64,000 nucleotides of DNA from Longispora albida DSM 44784 (GCF_000379825.1 NZ_KB903833.1:187022-251021); one strand, 5' to 3'; positions 25,447 to 33,681 are shown, counted from the first letter of the stretch. The notes: a model not told the origin generated them from the sequence alone. Made by a program: numbers and translations.

Positions 25447-26553
25447 TCAGGCCCGCCGGCTGGCCCTCGACCTGGCGAAGGCCACCGCTGCCGCAGCCAG
25501 TACCAGCACCGCGACCCACAGCGGCAGGTACGAGGCCGGCCCGCTCCTGCCCCGCCGGGGAGAGGCGGACGGGCTCGCGGTGGGCAGCTCCGCCTCCGGT
25601 ACCGTCACGGCCTCGTACGGCGACAGGCGGCCGTAACCGTACTGCGGATCGCGCCCGGCCGGCCCCGCGTCGCGGGCGGTCGCCGTCAGCCGGCGCACGA
25701 CCCCGGCCGCGCTGAGTTCCGGATAGCGCTGGCGGATCAGGGCAGCCGTGCCGGACACCATCGCGGCTGCCGGGCTGGTGCCGGTCGCTGTCGAGTACCC
25801 GGTCGATCCGGCCACAGTCCTCGACGTGATGCTGGTGATGGACTCCGCCGGGGCGGACAGCGCGGCTTCGGGACCCTGGGCGGAGTACACGGAGAACGAA
25901 CCGTCCCGGCTGAGGCCCGTCACCGCCAGCACTCCCGGGGACTTCGCGGGCCACGCGAGGTTCGTGAAGCCGTCCGCCGTGTTACCGGCCGCCGCGACGA
26001 TCACGGCATCCCGGCTCGCCGCGTACGTGATCGCCGCGTCCAGTTCCGGCCCCGGCTCGTCGTCCGTGCCGATCGAGATGCTGATGACGCGCGCGCTCCG
26101 GTCGGCGGCCACCCGGATCGACTCGGCGAGGGCTTCGCTGAAGGAGCGCGCGCTGTTTCCGGGTACAACTGGCAAGATCTGGGCTGCCGGGGCAATGCCC
26201 TGGACCGCACCGTGGGCGGCGATGATCCCGGCCATCTCTGTCCCGTGCCCGGACGGGTCGGTCCGGCCGTCACCGGGGCCACCGGTGACCACGCCCGGGA
26301 GCACCGTGCCACCGCCCAGATCCGGGTGGCCACTGTCCACTCCGGAGTCGATCACGGCGACCGTCACGCCCTGACCCGTCACGCCCATCGCGTGCAGCTC
26401 GGGGACACGGAGCACGTCGAGATACCACTGCTTGGCCCTCAGGCCCGGGTCCGGATCGGCGTGAGCGGCAGACGCCGGGGCCGAGACAGCGAGGGCCACC
26501 AAGGCCGTCAGGAGGCAGGCACGGGGCCGGCGGATCGCAGTCATCCGCATCAT
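25447..26553 (-). CDS. mycP: Mycosin-type subtilisin protease of type VII secretion, MycP family (1)
   Basis: The 368-aa S8 protease has a signal peptide (about 1-32), catalytic Asp in TVAVIDSGVDSGHPDL (about 68-83), His in PSGHGTEMAGIIAA and Ser in ATGTSPAAAMVSGTAAL. A low-complexity Ser/Pro linker and a C-terminal membrane anchor (LPLWVAVLVLAAAAVAFA) follow. This is the mycosin layout. Mycosins sit in the membrane, stabilise ESX secretion complexes and clip substrates. It is the last gene of the ESX island, 4 nt after the 117-aa membrane protein. A second mycosin lies at 29248-30792. Confidence 0.92.
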   Translation of the reverse strand: MMRMTAIRRPRACLLTALVALAVSAPASAAHADPDPGLRAKQWYLDVLRVPELHAMGVTGQGVTVAVIDSGVDSGHPDLGGGTVLPGVVTGGPGDGRTDPSGHGTEMAGIIAAHGAVQGIAPAAQILPVVPGNSARSFSEALAESIRVAADRSARVISISIGTDDEPGPELDAAITYAASRDAVIVAAAGNTADGFTNLAWPAKSPGVLAVTGLSRDGSFSVYSAQGPEAALSAPAESITSITSRTVAGSTGYSTATGTSPAAAMVSGTAALIRQRYPELSAAGVVRRLTATARDAGPAGRDPQYGYGRLSPYEAVTVPEAELPTASPSASPRRGRSGPASYLPLWVAVLVLAAAAVAFARSRASRRA

Positions 26554-26557
26554 CCGG

Positions 26558-26911
26558 CTACTTCCGGGGCCCCTTGCGCTTCCGCGCCGCCCGCCGCCCC
26601 TCGTCGCGCTTCCTCGCCAGCTCTTCGTCGCGCTCGACCTCCGCGTCGGCGGCGCGCAGCTCAGCCGCGTATCCGGCGTCGGTGCGCTCCAGCCCAGCGA
26701 GATACCGCTCGCGGCGGCGGGACTCGCCCACGAAGATCCAGGCCAGCGTCGCGACGACGATCACGAACGTCAGGACGAAGTCCACCGCGGACGGGACGCC
26801 AGCGGCCCGCAGGCCGATCGTGACGAGCACCGCCGCCCCGATGCCCAGCGCGAGCCTGGCCACCGAACGGGCGAACGTGCCCAGGTGAACTCGCGCCGGG
26901 AGCGGTCTCAT
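26558..26911 (-). CDS. Small two-helix membrane protein of the ESX island
   Basis: ATG 26911 overlaps the stop of the upstream gene (ATGA), which decides the start. The 117-aa product has two membrane segments (LALGIGAAVLVTIGL and AVDFVLTFVIVVATLAWIFV), then a long charged cytoplasmic helix rich in Arg, Glu and Lys (about 63-117). I recognise no family. The charged tail and its place between a large substrate and a mycosin suggest an accessory or immunity-like membrane protein, but nothing in the sequence proves this. Confidence 0.75.
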   Translation of the reverse strand: MRPLPARVHLGTFARSVARLALGIGAAVLVTIGLRAAGVPSAVDFVLTFVIVVATLAWIFVGESRRRERYLAGLERTDAGYAAELRAADAEVERDEELARKRDEGRRAARKRKGPRK

Positions 26912-28008
26912 CTGTTCGGATCCAGCTTCTGGTCCAGCTCCTCGTCGGAGTACTGATGGGGATCCTTGCCGTAGTCGGCGCCCGACTTGCCGGCATTCGC
27001 CCCAGCGGTCAGCAGCTTGCCGCCGGCCGGGGCCCAGGTCCGCCAGTCGGTCACCATGTCCTTGAACATGTGGCCCGGCGTGTTCCAGCCCTTCATGAAC
27101 TGCCCGCCCGGGCCACGGCGCTGGAAGTTGGTCTGCACCCGGCGCATGATCCGCGGGTGCATCTTCTTCAGCACGCCCTGGAGCCGCTTCAGGATGTTCA
27201 CGATCTTCGTGATGAACGTGGCGGCCCGGCTGGTCGCCAGCGAGGCCTGCACCGTGGTCGCCGCACCGGCGGCGGCCGTCGAGGCGCCGGCCGTCGGCAC
27301 GGCAGCGGCCAGCGCCGCCGTCCACGTGTAGACCAGCCACTCGATGAACGTCGAGATCAGGCCGATGATGAAGGCCTGGGCCGCCTCCATGACCACCTTC
27401 GCGATGTTCATGATCATGGTGAGCTGCTTGACGTCGTTGCCGATCCCGGCGACCCCGTCGGCGAACTCCTCCAGCCGCTTGCGCGCCACGTCGGCGGTCT
27501 TGCCCTCCCACCCGATCAGGTCGTCCCTGGCGGCCTGGCGGATCTCCTCGGCGAGCGGGCCGAGCGCGTTGCCGACCCGCTCCCACTTGCCGACCTCGCC
27601 CTCCATCCGCTCCGGGTTCCCCGTGACCAGGCCGAGCAGGTCCTCCAGCGGCTGGACGATGTCGATCAGGAAGGTCAGCCCGGCGGTGATCAGGAAGTTC
27701 AGCGGGTCGGCGAAGTAGGTGACGGCGTTGAGGCCGATGGCGGCCGCGCTGCCGGAGATGTTGAACAGCTCCGACCAGTCGGCGTCGCCGTTGCGCATCT
27801 TGTCGATGGAGACCTTGATGGCCACGCCGTCCGAGACGACCGGCACGTCCTTCGTCGGGTCGACCCGGATGACGTCGGCACCGCCGGCCGTCACCGAACC
27901 CGAGCCGCCGTACCCGTCCCAGTCACCCTTGACCCCGAACGGCCCCCAGGAAGACTCGCCTTCCTTGACGTCGTTGGTGACGTCGCTGTCCTTCTTCGGA
28001 TTGGTCAC
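26908..28008 (-). CDS. Large WXG-type type VII substrate
   Basis: Residues about 145-215 of this 366-aa protein form a helix-turn-helix pair with the WXG motif in DLIGWEGKTADVARKRLEEF. The segment before (LNFLITAGLTFLIDIVQPL) and after (FIIGLISTFIEWLVYTW) are hydrophobic. The C-terminal third is basic and ends in YSDEELDQKLDPNR. The plan resembles EspA-like proteins and the N-terminal targeting half of type VII effectors. No known toxin domain is evident. It lies between an EspC-like gene and a small membrane protein, with a 4-nt overlap to the latter. Confidence 0.75.
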   Translation of the reverse strand: MTNPKKDSDVTNDVKEGESSWGPFGVKGDWDGYGGSGSVTAGGADVIRVDPTKDVPVVSDGVAIKVSIDKMRNGDADWSELFNISGSAAAIGLNAVTYFADPLNFLITAGLTFLIDIVQPLEDLLGLVTGNPERMEGEVGKWERVGNALGPLAEEIRQAARDDLIGWEGKTADVARKRLEEFADGVAGIGNDVKQLTMIMNIAKVVMEAAQAFIIGLISTFIEWLVYTWTAALAAAVPTAGASTAAAGAATTVQASLATSRAATFITKIVNILKRLQGVLKKMHPRIMRRVQTNFQRRGPGGQFMKGWNTPGHMFKDMVTDWRTWAPAGGKLLTAGANAGKSGADYGKDPHQYSDEELDQKLDPNR

Positions 28009-28040
28009 CGGCCAGCCCTCCCCTCACCGTCCACGATGGA

Positions 28041-28358
28041 CTAGTCCTTCAGCAGGCCACGGATACCCTTCAGGGCGTCCGCGATGGCCTTGTCGTTCTC
28101 CTTGTACTGGCTGGCGGAACAGGCCAGCGACACCGCACGGTCCTTGAGCGCGTCGCCCATGTCCCCGAGGTGCTCGTAGATGCCCTCCGCGTAGGACCAG
28201 TAGAGCTGGGCGAAGCCGCAGTACCCGAGGCCGCCCCAGATGTACCACTCCGGGTTCGCGTCCTGGGCCAGCTTCATGATCTCGGCGGCCTTGCGCTCGA
28301 TGTCGGCCAGCTTGCTGGCGCACTGCATGACCGCTTCCGGCTCGACCTTGTAGTTCAT
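28041..28358 (-). CDS. EspC-like/WXG100-superfamily secreted protein
   Basis: The 105-aa helical protein starts MNYKVEPEAVMQCASKLADI, the typical opening of ESX secreted helical hairpins. It has a central turn with WYIWGGLGYCGF (about 38-49) and a helical second half ending in IADALKGIRGLLKD. Size and pattern match EspC/DUF2580 or WXG100 relatives. The start overlaps the YbaB-like gene stop (ATGA). It probably pairs with the 366-aa protein next to it, as EspC pairs with EspA; that is inference. Confidence 0.75.
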   Translation of the reverse strand: MNYKVEPEAVMQCASKLADIERKAAEIMKLAQDANPEWYIWGGLGYCGFAQLYWSYAEGIYEHLGDMGDALKDRAVSLACSASQYKENDKAIADALKGIRGLLKD

Positions 28359-29251
28359 CGCCTGCCGCCCTCCGATCCGCCGTAGCCCGATCCGCTCTCG
28401 CCGGGGAGCATCCCCTCCGGGATCGCCGACTCGACCATCTCGCGGATGTTCAGCGCGGGGCCGGTCAGCTCCTGCACCAGGCTCGCCATCTTCAGCGAGG
28501 CCTCGACGTGCGCCTGCTGGACGGTCCCCTGGACGATCCGTGCCACGTTCGCCGGGCCGTGCCGGAGAACACTGTCCTCGATGGAGATCTCCGTGACGGC
28601 GCCCTGTGCGACCGTCACGCTGACCGCGCGGTCCGGTGAGGTCACTGTCGTGCTGAGCACCGCCAGCTCCTCGGTCAGCCGGGCATAGCCGGCCAGCTGG
28701 CGTTCCGCCTCGGCCTTCAGCCGCTGGGGCAGCTCGGCCAGCTCCGCCGGAACCTCGGGGCCCTCGCTGTCCGCCAGCTCCTCGGCTGCCAGCTCCTCAG
28801 CCTCCGGGCCGAGGTCCGGCAGCGGCTCGGCCGCCGGAACGGGCGGCAGGCCACCGCTGAGGATGTCCGCCAGGCCGGCGCCGGCCCGGGACAACCCGGC
28901 GGTCTCCGCCGCCAGCTGCTCCTGGAACCGCGCAGCGGCCGTCCGCAACGTCTCCGTGATGGCCTGGCCGAGCGCCTGCCCGCCGAGCGGGATCGCCCGG
29001 CTGCTCAGCTCCAGCTCGGTCAGCGCGCCGCCCGGGCCAGCCGTCACGGTCACCGCGTGGTCGGGCGAGGTGACGGTCACCGACATCCGTGCGACCTGCT
29101 CGGCGAAGGCGCGAGCCTCCGCGAGCTGCGCCTCCTGCCGGGCCCTGTCCCCGGGGCTGGGTGCGGGACCCGAGGGTCGCTGCCCAGCCCGCGCACCGAA
29201 CTGCCCGGATCCCTGCTGCCCAGATCCCGGCTGGCCGTACGGCGCGGTCAC
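28355..29251 (-). CDS. Protein with two YbaB/EbfC-like domains
   Basis: Two copies of a YbaB-like domain occupy about residues 38-125 and 185-275 of this 298-aa protein: VTVTSPDHAVTVTAGPGGAL followed by TELELSSRAI, and TTVTSPDRAVSVTVAQGAV followed by TEISIEDSVL. Each has the N-terminal helix, central sheet and C-terminal helix. A Gly/Gln-rich N-terminus and acidic linker (EELAAEELADSEGPEVP) complete it. YbaB family proteins bind DNA or serve as scaffolds. In ESX loci such proteins are common and their role is unclear; a cytoplasmic chaperone is possible. It overlaps genes on both sides by 4 nt. Confidence 0.75.
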   Translation of the reverse strand: MTAPYGQPGSGQQGSGQFGARAGQRPSGPAPSPGDRARQEAQLAEARAFAEQVARMSVTVTSPDHAVTVTAGPGGALTELELSSRAIPLGGQALGQAITETLRTAAARFQEQLAAETAGLSRAGAGLADILSGGLPPVPAAEPLPDLGPEAEELAAEELADSEGPEVPAELAELPQRLKAEAERQLAGYARLTEELAVLSTTVTSPDRAVSVTVAQGAVTEISIEDSVLRHGPANVARIVQGTVQQAHVEASLKMASLVQELTGPALNIREMVESAIPEGMLPGESGSGYGGSEGGRR

Positions 29252-30792
29252 CGCCCGCTGCCCGGCGGGGGCGGCGGGAACCCAGGCGGCGGCACGCTAC
29301 CGGGAGGAAGGCCCCCCGGCGGCTGCCCGCCAGGAACCTGCCCGGGAGCCTGCCCTGGGAACTGACCAGGCACCCCACCAGGGAACTGCCCGGTGATCTG
29401 CCCGGTCTGCGGACCCTGCGGACCTGGGATCTGCCCGGTGGAGAACTGCCCCGTCGGCGGCTGGCTGCCCGGCCCGAAACCGCCCTGCGGCGGAGGCTGG
29501 CTGCCCGGCGGAGGCGGCGGGAAGCCCGGGCCGCCACTGCCCGGCGGCGGGAACGGCGGGCCTGCGCCACCCTTGGGGCCCTTGCCGCGCGACCGGCGGC
29601 GGAGCAGCACCACGAGCAGCACGATCGCGGCGATCACCACCAGCCCGATCAGGCTGAAGACGATCGTCGGCACGATCCAGTCGTCGCTGGTGTCACCAGG
29701 GTCGGCGTAGTCGCCCTCGAAGCCGCCACCGGCCCGGGGCGTGGTGCTCGCGCTCGAACCCGGGCTCGCGCTGCCGGAAGCCTTCGGGCCCAGCAGCGGG
29801 TTGGCCTGCACATCCGGCACGTTCGCCGTGAGAGCGCCCTCGGGGTTGACCACACCGAAGCCGTACTGGGCGTCGCGGCCGGCCGGGCCCTTGTCCGTTG
29901 CCGTCCTGATCAGCCGGTTGACGACGCTCGCCGCGTTCATCTGCGGGTACTTGGAGCGGACCAGGGCCGCCACGCCCGAGACGATCGCCGTCGAGTCACT
30001 CGTGCCGCTGCCGGCCGAGTAACCGGTGGCCCCGCTCGGGGCCTGGCGGGAGTCGACGTTCGCGATCTCCTGGGCCGGGGCGGCGATGACCGCCTGCGGG
30101 CCCTGTGCGGAGCCGGACCAGAAGCTGCCCTGCTTGTCCGTGCCGGTCACCGCGATCACGCCGGGCAGCGCTGCCGGGTACTGCACGGTCCGCTGGCCGG
30201 CCTTGGTGTTGCCGGCCCCGGCGACCAGGACGACGTCCTTGGAGATGGCGTACTGGATCGCCGACTCCAGGTCCGAGTCCGTGTTGGCGCCGGCGAAGGA
30301 CATGCTGATGACCTTCGCGCCCTTGTCGGCGGCCAGCCGGATCGCCCGGGAACTCGAAGCCGTGCCGGTGTTGTGGTAGATCGAGAGGATCTTGGCGCCC
30401 GGGGCGACCCCGAGCGCGTTACCCGGGCCGCCGCCCTTGGCCGCGATGATGCCGGCCATATGGGTGCCGTGCCCGTCGGTGTCACCGGAGTGCGGGGCGC
30501 CGGAGTTGTCCAGCGCCGCGCTGACCTGGCCCGCCAGGTCCGGGTGCCCGGCGTCCACGCCCGTGTCGATCACGGCGACCAGGACACCGGAACCGGTGGA
30601 GATCTTCTGGGCCGCCGGGATCTTGAGCTGGTCGAGGTACCACTGCATCTGGCGGATCTCCGCCGCGGCGGCCGGCTGGGCGCTGCCCAGCAGGACCGCC
30701 GCGACGGTGACCAGGGTGGCCGCCAGCGTGGCCGGCCCGGTGCGCGCGATGCGCCCGGACCGGCCACCCTGGCGGGACACGCCAGAACTCAC
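29248..30792 (-). CDS. mycP: Mycosin-type subtilisin protease of type VII secretion, MycP family (2)
   Basis: The start is GTG 30792, overlapping the upstream stop (GTGA). The 514-aa protein has a signal segment (ATLAATLVTVAAVLLGSAQPAAAAE), catalytic Asp in VAVIDTGVDAGHPDL, His in TDGHGTHMAGIIAAKGG and Ser in GSGTSDSTAIVSGVAAL. A membrane anchor (IVPTIVFSLIGLVVIAAIVLL) follows near residue 380, and then a long cytoplasmic Pro/Gly/Gln tail of about 120 residues, which is unusual for mycosins. The catalytic serine context is TSDS rather than the more usual TSPA seen in the first copy. Two mycosins in one operon is uncommon. Confidence 0.9.
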   Translation of the reverse strand: MSSGVSRQGGRSGRIARTGPATLAATLVTVAAVLLGSAQPAAAAEIRQMQWYLDQLKIPAAQKISTGSGVLVAVIDTGVDAGHPDLAGQVSAALDNSGAPHSGDTDGHGTHMAGIIAAKGGGPGNALGVAPGAKILSIYHNTGTASSSRAIRLAADKGAKVISMSFAGANTDSDLESAIQYAISKDVVLVAGAGNTKAGQRTVQYPAALPGVIAVTGTDKQGSFWSGSAQGPQAVIAAPAQEIANVDSRQAPSGATGYSAGSGTSDSTAIVSGVAALVRSKYPQMNAASVVNRLIRTATDKGPAGRDAQYGFGVVNPEGALTANVPDVQANPLLGPKASGSASPGSSASTTPRAGGGFEGDYADPGDTSDDWIVPTIVFSLIGLVVIAAIVLLVVLLRRRSRGKGPKGGAGPPFPPPGSGGPGFPPPPPGSQPPPQGGFGPGSQPPTGQFSTGQIPGPQGPQTGQITGQFPGGVPGQFPGQAPGQVPGGQPPGGLPPGSVPPPGFPPPPPGSGR

Positions 30793-32201
30793 TTGAGTAC
30801 TCCGCCGGAGAGGTTGTCGTTGTCCGCGCCCCACGGGTCCTCGTCCTCCCTGAGCCAGGTCGCCTGCTCGCCGCCCTCAGGACCTCCGTGGCCCCCGGCG
30901 CCCATGCCGCCACCCATCATGCCCATGCCCATGCCTGCCGCGCCACCGCGCATATCCGCAGCGTACTTACCAGGCGAGGACAGAACCGGCCCACCGGCAC
31001 CGCCGCCCACCGCGCCCGGCACGCCGCCACCAGCACCGCCGGACCCGAAGGCACCCGTACCGGAGCCCACGCCGCCACCGCCGCCGTAACCGCTGGTCGA
31101 GGACAGCCCCGTGTTGGGGTTGGCGCCGGCCAGACCGGTGTTCTCCGGGTTCGGCCCGTCCCACTCCGGGTACGGGCTGGGCGTGAAGCCACCCGGGTCA
31201 CCCGGCTTGTACCCGCCGGGGTACTCCGGGGTGTAGTCCCCCGGCCGCCCGCCCGGAGGCAGGGTGCTGTCCGGGTACTTCGGGTCGAAGCCCGGGGGCT
31301 TGGTGTCGAAGCCGGGCGGCTTGGTGTCGTAGCCCGGGGGCTTCGAGTCGAAGTTCGGCGGCTTGCTGTCGAAGTTCGGCGGCTTGGAGTCGAAGTTCGG
31401 CGGCTTCACCCCGGGCGGCGTGCTGCCAGGCGGCGTCGTGCCGGGTGGCGTGGTGCCGATCGGGGTCCGGTCGTCGACCTTGAGGTCGGTGGCACCGGGC
31501 TGGAGCTCGACGTAGATCCGCGGCCGCTCGGCGTCCATCGCGCCCGGCAGCTTGACGGCGTTGCCGGAGGTGCAGTAGCCGAGGTTGTCGTTGTACCAGT
31601 TCGCGATGTGCCCCTGGGTGTCCCAGACGCCACCGCGCGCGTTGGAGTGGTTCTTCTCGCCGGGCTTCATCGAGTACTCGAGGTCGATGTCGTCGGCGAT
31701 CCGCTTGAACGCGCCGTCCTCGTAGGAGGACGGGTCCTTGGCGTAGTCGCTCAGCAGGGAGCTGAGGAGGCCGCCACGGTCGGCACCGTCGTCGGCGCCG
31801 TCGAGGTTCGTGTCGTTCGGCAGGCTGTACTCGTGGTAGCCGGCGTCGTCGCGCAGCGGGATCGGGATGCCGTTGATCCCGTCCACGATGTTCTTCGACA
31901 GCAGCTCGAGGGCCTTGCCGACGTCGGTGGCGTCACCGGACATCTTGGTGACCTCGCCGGCCAGCTTGCCGACCCGCTCGCGGTACGCGTCGGCGCCCTT
32001 GCCCGTCCAGGAGGCCAGCGCGCCGGTCAGGCCCATCGTGGGGCTGCCGCTCGGCGTGTTGGTCTCGCCGGTCAGCGCGTCCTGGAGGTGGTCGATCATG
32101 ATGCCCAGGTCCCGCCACACGACCGCGAGTTCCGCGACCTTGTCCGGCTCGGACACGAGCGTGATGTTGCGGATGAAACCTTCCCAGCTCATCTTCGCCA
32201 C
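30789..32201 (-). CDS. Large WXG-type secreted protein with proline heptad repeats
   Basis: The 470-aa protein has an N-terminal helical WXG-like domain (about 1-115, with SWTGKGADAYRERVGKL), a middle region (120-235) and a proline-rich part with six heptads KPP(N/G)(F/Y)D(S/T/P). A Gly-rich low-complexity segment follows. It ends in WLREDEDPWGADNDNLSGG, the Trp/Asp-rich tail typical of actinobacterial ESX-linked PPE-like proteins. It is probably exported and surface-bound. It sits between the 146-aa helical protein and the second mycosin, whose start it overlaps. Confidence 0.78.
   Translation of the reverse strand: MAKMSWEGFIRNITLVSEPDKVAELAVVWRDLGIMIDHLQDALTGETNTPSGSPTMGLTGALASWTGKGADAYRERVGKLAGEVTKMSGDATDVGKALELLSKNIVDGINGIPIPLRDDAGYHEYSLPNDTNLDGADDGADRGGLLSSLLSDYAKDPSSYEDGAFKRIADDIDLEYSMKPGEKNHSNARGGVWDTQGHIANWYNDNLGYCTSGNAVKLPGAMDAERPRIYVELQPGATDLKVDDRTPIGTTPPGTTPPGSTPPGVKPPNFDSKPPNFDSKPPNFDSKPPGYDTKPPGFDTKPPGFDPKYPDSTLPPGGRPGDYTPEYPGGYKPGDPGGFTPSPYPEWDGPNPENTGLAGANPNTGLSSTSGYGGGGGVGSGTGAFGSGGAGGGVPGAVGGGAGGPVLSSPGKYAADMRGGAAGMGMGMMGGGMGAGGHGGPEGGEQATWLREDEDPWGADNDNLSGGVLK
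31281..31406 (-). repeat. Six tandem 21-bp repeats coding KPPxxDx heptads
   Basis: The segment encodes KPPNFDS three times, then KPPGYDT, KPPGFDT and KPPGFDP. The first three units are also nearly identical at DNA level, so the array may change length by slippage. It lies within the coding sequence of the large WXG-type protein. Confidence 0.85.
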
Positions 32202-32218
32202 GATTGCATCCTTTCCGG

Positions 32219-32659
32219 TCAGGCGGGCGGTACGGGCGGCGCGCCAGCGGCCTGTGGCGGCGTGACGGTGTCGAGGATCCGCTCGATGTCCTTGCTGTTC
32301 GCGTGGTTGCGTTCCTCGACCGTCTTGTAGTTCTCGACGATCTTGCGGGTGCCCTCGGCCAGCGTCGCGAGCTTGGTCTCGAGGGCCTTGAGCGAGGCCT
32401 CCATGTTGCCGTTGGCCTTGATCAGCCCGTCCCAGCGCTCCTTGGCCTCGACGAAGCCGCCGAACGGGGTCACCTCGGCCTCCACCTTCACGGCCTGCCG
32501 GGAGCTTTCTGACTTGCTGAGCGTCTTGATCCGGGTGACCTTGGTCGCCAGGATCTCACCGACGTACTCCTTGAGCTGGTCGATGTACTTGGCAGCGTTT
32601 TCCAGGTGCTCGACGTCGACGTGTGAGTTCTTGACGTCCGCTGGCCTGCTAGTGCCCAT
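32219..32659 (-). CDS. Helical ESX-island protein, 146 aa
   Basis: ATG 32659 is preceded by AAAGGGA about 10 nt upstream; longer readings enter low-complexity sequence. The protein is almost wholly helical (VDVEHLENAAKYIDQLKEYV, then GNMEASLKALETKLATLAEGTRKIVENYKTVEE) and ends in a Pro/Ala tail. It has no clear WXG turn but the length and helices fit the ESX secreted-helix family. It lies 18 nt before the large WXG protein gene and probably forms a pair with it. The 247 nt upstream (to the WXG100 gene) hold a hairpin at 32840-32871. Confidence 0.7.
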   Translation of the reverse strand: MGTSRPADVKNSHVDVEHLENAAKYIDQLKEYVGEILATKVTRIKTLSKSESSRQAVKVEAEVTPFGGFVEAKERWDGLIKANGNMEASLKALETKLATLAEGTRKIVENYKTVEERNHANSKDIERILDTVTPPQAAGAPPVPPA

Positions 32660-32839
32660 CGGTGGCGTCCCTTTCCTGCGATCCGGGCCTGTGGCGTGCG
32701 CGCCAGGCCACCGGGCACCGGGCGCACGGACCCGGGCACCCGGCACCGCTGTCAGCTTGTTCTCGGCGAAGCTCTCAGCGCACCGGGCCGGGACCTCGCC
32801 GCGGGCGGCACAGGATCACTGTGCCCCGCCAGGCGAGGC

Positions 32840-32871
32840 GGCCCCGGGCCACCACAGTGGCGGCCGGGGCC
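32840..32871 (-). terminator. Hairpin between WXG100 pair and rest of ESX island
   Basis: GGCCCCGG (32840-32847) pairs with CCGGGGCC (32864-32871). No T-tract follows. It may attenuate transcription after the two WXG100 genes, which would then be made in excess. Confidence 0.4.
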
Positions 32872-32906
32872 GTGCCCGATGCACTGGTGTTACCAGCGGC
32901 AGCTGG

Positions 32907-33182
32907 TTACCAGAGGTTCGCGTTGCTGTTCTCGGTGTCCATGTAGTTCTGCTTGGCGACACCGACGGCCGCGCCGATCTGGTTCAGGATCGTGTTCAGG
33001 TCCTTGATCGACTCGTCCCACTTGCGCTGGTGCGTGTCGTAGGCCTCGCGGTCCGAACCCTGCCAGTCGAGCTGCTGGAGCTTGGCGCGCAGCGCGTCGA
33101 GCTTCTCGTCGATCTGGCCGGACAGCGTCTTCATCTGGCCAGCTGCGTGCTCAAGGGTGGCGTAGTTGACTTCGATCGTCAT
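32907..33182 (-). CDS. WXG100 (ESAT-6-like) protein 1
   Basis: A classic WXG100 protein of 91 aa: helix MTIEVNYATLEHAAGQMKTL through residue 38, WQG turn at about 40-42 (QLDWQGSDREAYDTHQRKW), second helix to residue 75 and a short tail. These proteins leave the cell as folded dimers through type VII secretion. It is paired with the other WXG100 gene 13 nt upstream, the normal EsxA/EsxB arrangement. Confidence 0.9.
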   Translation of the reverse strand: MTIEVNYATLEHAAGQMKTLSGQIDEKLDALRAKLQQLDWQGSDREAYDTHQRKWDESIKDLNTILNQIGAAVGVAKQNYMDTENSNANLW

Positions 33183-33195
33183 GATGCTCCTCCGC

Positions 33196-33525
33196 TCAGC
33201 CGGCCCGGTGCGGGCTCAGCGCACCCAGGATCTTGTTCATCTGCTGGCCCTGCTCCTCGTCGTTCACCTGGTGCTTGGTGCCCGACTTGTCCAGCAGGTC
33301 AGCGATGTCGGAGAGGGCCTTCAGCAGGTCCTTGGCCTCGATGTCCCACTGCTCCATGAGCTTCTGGAACGCTCCGGCCGCCTGGCCCTTCCATGCCGGG
33401 CCGAGGTCGCCCACGACGACACCCTTGATCTTGCCCAGCAGGCCGTCCACCTCGCTGCGCGCCGACCGGACTTCGCCGGCCGATGCATGCAGCGTGTCGT
33501 GACCGACCCTGATTGGCTGACTCAT
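33196..33525 (-). CDS. WXG100 (CFP-10-like) protein 2
   Basis: The 109-aa protein starts at ATG 33525 with GGGGG upstream. It has the WXG100 plan with WKG in LGPAWKGQAAGAFQKLMEQW (about 44-63). Its first helix is DTLHASAGEVRSARSEVDGLL. The C-terminal tail (DKSGTKHQVNDEEQGQQMNKI) is longer than usual and could carry the secretion signal. First gene of the ESX island. A perfect palindrome lies at its ribosome-binding site. Confidence 0.9.
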   Translation of the reverse strand: MSQPIRVGHDTLHASAGEVRSARSEVDGLLGKIKGVVVGDLGPAWKGQAAGAFQKLMEQWDIEAKDLLKALSDIADLLDKSGTKHQVNDEEQGQQMNKILGALSPHRAG

Positions 33526-33532
33526 CACACCC

Positions 33533-33548
33533 CCAGGTCAAGACCTGG
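33533..33548 (-). promoter_or_regulatory. Palindrome at the ribosome-binding site of the first ESX gene
   Basis: CCAGGTC-AA-GACCTGG (forward strand) is a 7+2+7 perfect palindrome. On the mRNA its 3' arm runs into the GGGGG ribosome-binding site of the WXG100 gene. It may be an operator or a structure limiting translation. Confidence 0.45.
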
Positions 33549-33681
33549 CCGGAGCCTCTCTCCAGCCGTCTGCGGGACAGGTTAGCCCACGCATGCAACC
33601 CTCCATTGAGGCCAATTTCCCGACAGCTTTCCGACGATGCGCTTCCGCCGGGAATATCCGGACATAATCCGCAGGAAACGG

